The notes below the pieces were generated by a model that did no database searches, was not told the origin of the DNA, and saw only the letters and a program-made list of their open reading frames with translations. From the NCBI GenBank assembly GCA_003159055.1, contig PMLH01000115.1, forward strand, positions 1 through 8,170: a DNA stretch of 8,170 bases, given 5' to 3'. Numbering within the stretch: the first letter of the stretch is position 1; every line of letters begins with the position of its first letter. Below are positions 6,630 through 8,170 of this stretch, piece by piece. The DNA comes from Myxococcales bacterium. Lineage in GTDB: Bacteria > Myxococcota > Polyangia > Fen-1088. A program made the translations under genes and the position numbers.

Positions 6630-7556
6630 TTGCGTCTTCGAACTCCCGCAACGAGGTTCCTCAACCGCGCTCGCCTCATCTTCATGGTGACGGCGATGAT
6701 TCCAACCGTGCTCATGACGGTCATCGGCATCATTCTGCTGGCCATCGGTGGGTCGAAATCCGTTGCCGTGATTGGCGGCATTCTGGTGCTGTCGTTCTGC
6801 GCAATGGCGCTGACCGGCTACACCATCGGCAGCATCTTCGTCACGCGGGGGGCCACTTTGGCGGCTTTGCAAAACGAATTCCTGGCGCTGGTCTCGCACG
6901 AGCTGCGCACACCGCTCACCTCGATTCGCATGTTCATCGACACCCTTCGCGAAGAGCGAGTCAGCGACCCAGAAGAAAGACGCCGATGCCTGACCATCAT
7001 CAACCAAGAGCTCGGGCGCCTCGACGGACTGGTGGGCCGGCTGATCGAGCTTTCGAAGATCGAACATCGTCACGCAGCATTTGATCACCACGTCGTGAAG
7101 GTATCGGACATCCTGTCCGACGCGCTGGCGGCTTTCGACGCGGTCAGGGTCGGCAGCAAGGTCGACCTGCAGGTCCAGACGGAGCCCCACTTGGCGGTCT
7201 TCGGCGACCGTGCTGCCCTGGCCCAGGCGGTCAGCAATCTGCTCGGCAACGCCTGGAAGTACACGCCAGCACAGGACAAGAAGATCGGTGTCGCTGCGAC
7301 CGGGGATGAGAAGCACGTCACCATCGCGGTGGTCGACAACGGAGTCGGCATTCCGCGTCTCGAGCAGGACGCAATTTTCGAGAAATTCCAGCGAGGCTCG
7401 GCGGCCGAAGACCGTGGCAGCCCGGGATCGGGTCTTGGCTTGGCGTTGGTACGAGCGATCGTCGAGGCCCATCGAGGCAAGATCGACGTCAAGTCCGATG
7501 GTACGCATGGGGCGCGCTTCCGCATCGTTCTTCCTCGCCGCATGGAGGCCGCATGA
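6630..7556 (+). CDS. Membrane sensor histidine kinase with minimal sensor, no HAMP
   Basis: The kinase autophosphorylates on a histidine and passes the phosphate to its regulator. From the TTG at 6630 the protein has 308 residues. A basic segment (RLRTPATRFLNRARL) leads into two transmembrane helices (about 17-41 and 44-71) separated by only about five residues. The HisKA phosphoacceptor helix FLALVSHELRTPL (H90) follows almost at once, with no HAMP or PAS domain. The ATPase domain shows the N box (SNLLGNAWKY, about 202-211), the G1 box VVDNGVGIP (234-242), the F box IFEKFQRG and the G2 box GSGLGLAL. The stop overlaps the regulator start as ATGA. The start is uncertain: a TTG at 6549 is also in frame but sits in a hairpin and would add 27 residues with rare ATA/AGA codons; ATG at 6684 would begin inside helix 1. 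No start has a good ribosome-binding site. The signal is unknown; the architecture suggests sensing within the membrane. Confidence 0.88.
   Translation: MRLRTPATRFLNRARLIFMVTAMIPTVLMTVIGIILLAIGGSKSVAVIGGILVLSFCAMALTGYTIGSIFVTRGATLAALQNEFLALVSHELRTPLTSIRMFIDTLREERVSDPEERRRCLTIINQELGRLDGLVGRLIELSKIEHRHAAFDHHVVKVSDILSDALAAFDAVRVGSKVDLQVQTEPHLAVFGDRAALAQAVSNLLGNAWKYTPAQDKKIGVAATGDEKHVTIAVVDNGVGIPRLEQDAIFEKFQRGSAAEDRGSPGSGLGLALVRAIVEAHRGKIDVKSDGTHGARFRIVLPRRMEAA
7544..7548 (+). promoter_or_regulatory. Ribosome-binding site of the response regulator
   Basis: GGAGG lies four bases before the ATG at 7553, inside the last codons of the kinase. It supports the ATGA overlap and translational coupling of kinase and regulator. 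Confidence 0.65.
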
Positions 7557-8170
7557 GTGAAGAGGCATCAGGAGCGTTGGTGGCTATCGTCGAGGACGAC
7601 GCCGCTATTGCCGAAGGGCTGGCCCTGAATCTGAAACTGCAAGGCTACCGCACCTTCGTGGTCGGAGACGGAGAGACGGCGCGCAGTCGGATTGCGAGCG
7701 ACGCCCCAGACATCGTCCTGCTCGACATCTCGTTGCCCAAGCGGGATGGCTTGTGGGTGCTCGAACAGCTGCGAGAGGCGGACGATCACGCCCCCGTGAT
7801 CGTGCTCTCTGCTCGCCAGGACGAGTACGATAAAGTGGCGGCGCTTCGGCTGGGGGCTGACGACTACGTCACCAAGCCATTCGCGCTGGCCGAGCTCCTA
7901 GCACGGGTCGCGGCGGTGCTTCGGCGAGCCCGCAAGGCCATGCGGGCCAGCGAGTCCGCGAACGAGGCGCGAACCGGCGATGCCCGGGAAGACCCGATGG
8001 CGGAATCGGGACCGGTTCTGCGCTTTGGCGAAATCGTCGTGGATCTGGACACCCGTACCGTCACTCGGACGGGAGTGCCGGTACGCCTGACCCACCTCGA
8101 ATTCGAGCTGCTGCGCTTCTTCTGTGTGAGCGCGCGCAGAGTCTATTCGCGCGAGCAGCTGCTGCGCGAG
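7553..8170 (+). CDS. OmpR/PhoB-family response regulator (partial, runs off the window end)
   Basis: The frame is open from ATG 7553 to the last base, giving 206 residues of an expected 230-250. The N-terminal receiver domain has the acidic pocket E14-D15-D16, phosphoacceptor D58 (IVLLDISLPKRDG), the switch serine S86 (VIVLSAR) and the conserved K108 (DDYVTKPF). From about residue 154 (LRFGEIVVDLDTRTVTRTG...LTHLEFELLRFF) comes the winged-helix DNA-binding domain of the OmpR class; its recognition helix and wing lie beyond the window. The linker between the domains (about 125-153) is long, charged and low in hydrophobics compared with the usual short linker. It overlaps the kinase gene by four bases and is surely its partner. 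Target genes are unknown; the membrane-lipid and ftsH genes upstream are natural candidates by proximity only. Confidence 0.92.
   Translation, partial: MSEEASGALVAIVEDDAAIAEGLALNLKLQGYRTFVVGDGETARSRIASDAPDIVLLDISLPKRDGLWVLEQLREADDHAPVIVLSARQDEYDKVAALRLGADDYVTKPFALAELLARVAAVLRRARKAMRASESANEARTGDAREDPMAESGPVLRFGEIVVDLDTRTVTRTGVPVRLTHLEFELLRFFCVSARRVYSREQLLRE

Noticed and set aside
6495..7568. A 357-codon minus-strand frame opposite the histidine kinase.
   Set aside because: The plus strand encodes a complete kinase with all boxes; the antisense frame has no recognisable motif and follows from the high G/C at third positions.

Overview
The window is GC-rich throughout, with strong G/C bias at third codon positions. 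It looks like a Gram-negative bacterium with a deltaproteobacterial or myxobacterial flavour. That guess rests on an SbtM-like radical SAM enzyme, a cyclopropane synthase close to the E. coli enzyme, and an FtsH / HisKA kinase / OmpR regulator arrangement. No 16S, tRNA or other direct marker is present, so the taxon is an inference.

Layout. Bases 28-1456 carry two genes on the minus strand: a radical SAM/SPASM peptide maturase (28-1059) and, upstream of it, a 77-residue CXXC...CXXC protein of unknown function (1223-1456). From about 1553 onward everything is on the plus strand: a 5'-truncated acyl desaturase remnant (1553-2041); a geranylgeranyl-reductase-type FAD oxidoreductase (2144-3358) translationally coupled by a TTGA overlap to a cyclopropane-fatty-acyl-phospholipid synthase (3355-4509); the membrane protease FtsH (4613-6511); and a two-component system with a membrane histidine kinase (about 6630-7556) that overlaps by ATGA an OmpR-family response regulator (7553 to beyond the window end).

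How the parts may work together. The middle of the window is a membrane-lipid block. A desaturase makes acyl double bonds, Cfa methylenates such bonds in phospholipids, and the FAD enzyme belongs to a family that reduces lipid C=C bonds. FtsH is the inner-membrane quality-control protease, and E. coli Cfa is itself known as an unstable, FtsH-degraded protein. The kinase has two transmembrane helices with almost no external loop and no HAMP, as expected of a sensor that reads the membrane itself. A membrane-remodelling locus with its own protease and sensor is therefore a coherent but unproven reading. The desaturase is broken here, so either an intact copy exists elsewhere or the pathway has changed.

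The most unusual items are the SbtM-like maturase without a visible substrate peptide, the coupled FAD oxidoreductase-Cfa pair, the desaturase remnant with its abrupt 5' junction near base 1600, and the cfa-ftsH adjacency. I found no CRISPR array, tRNA, rRNA, insertion sequence or attachment site.
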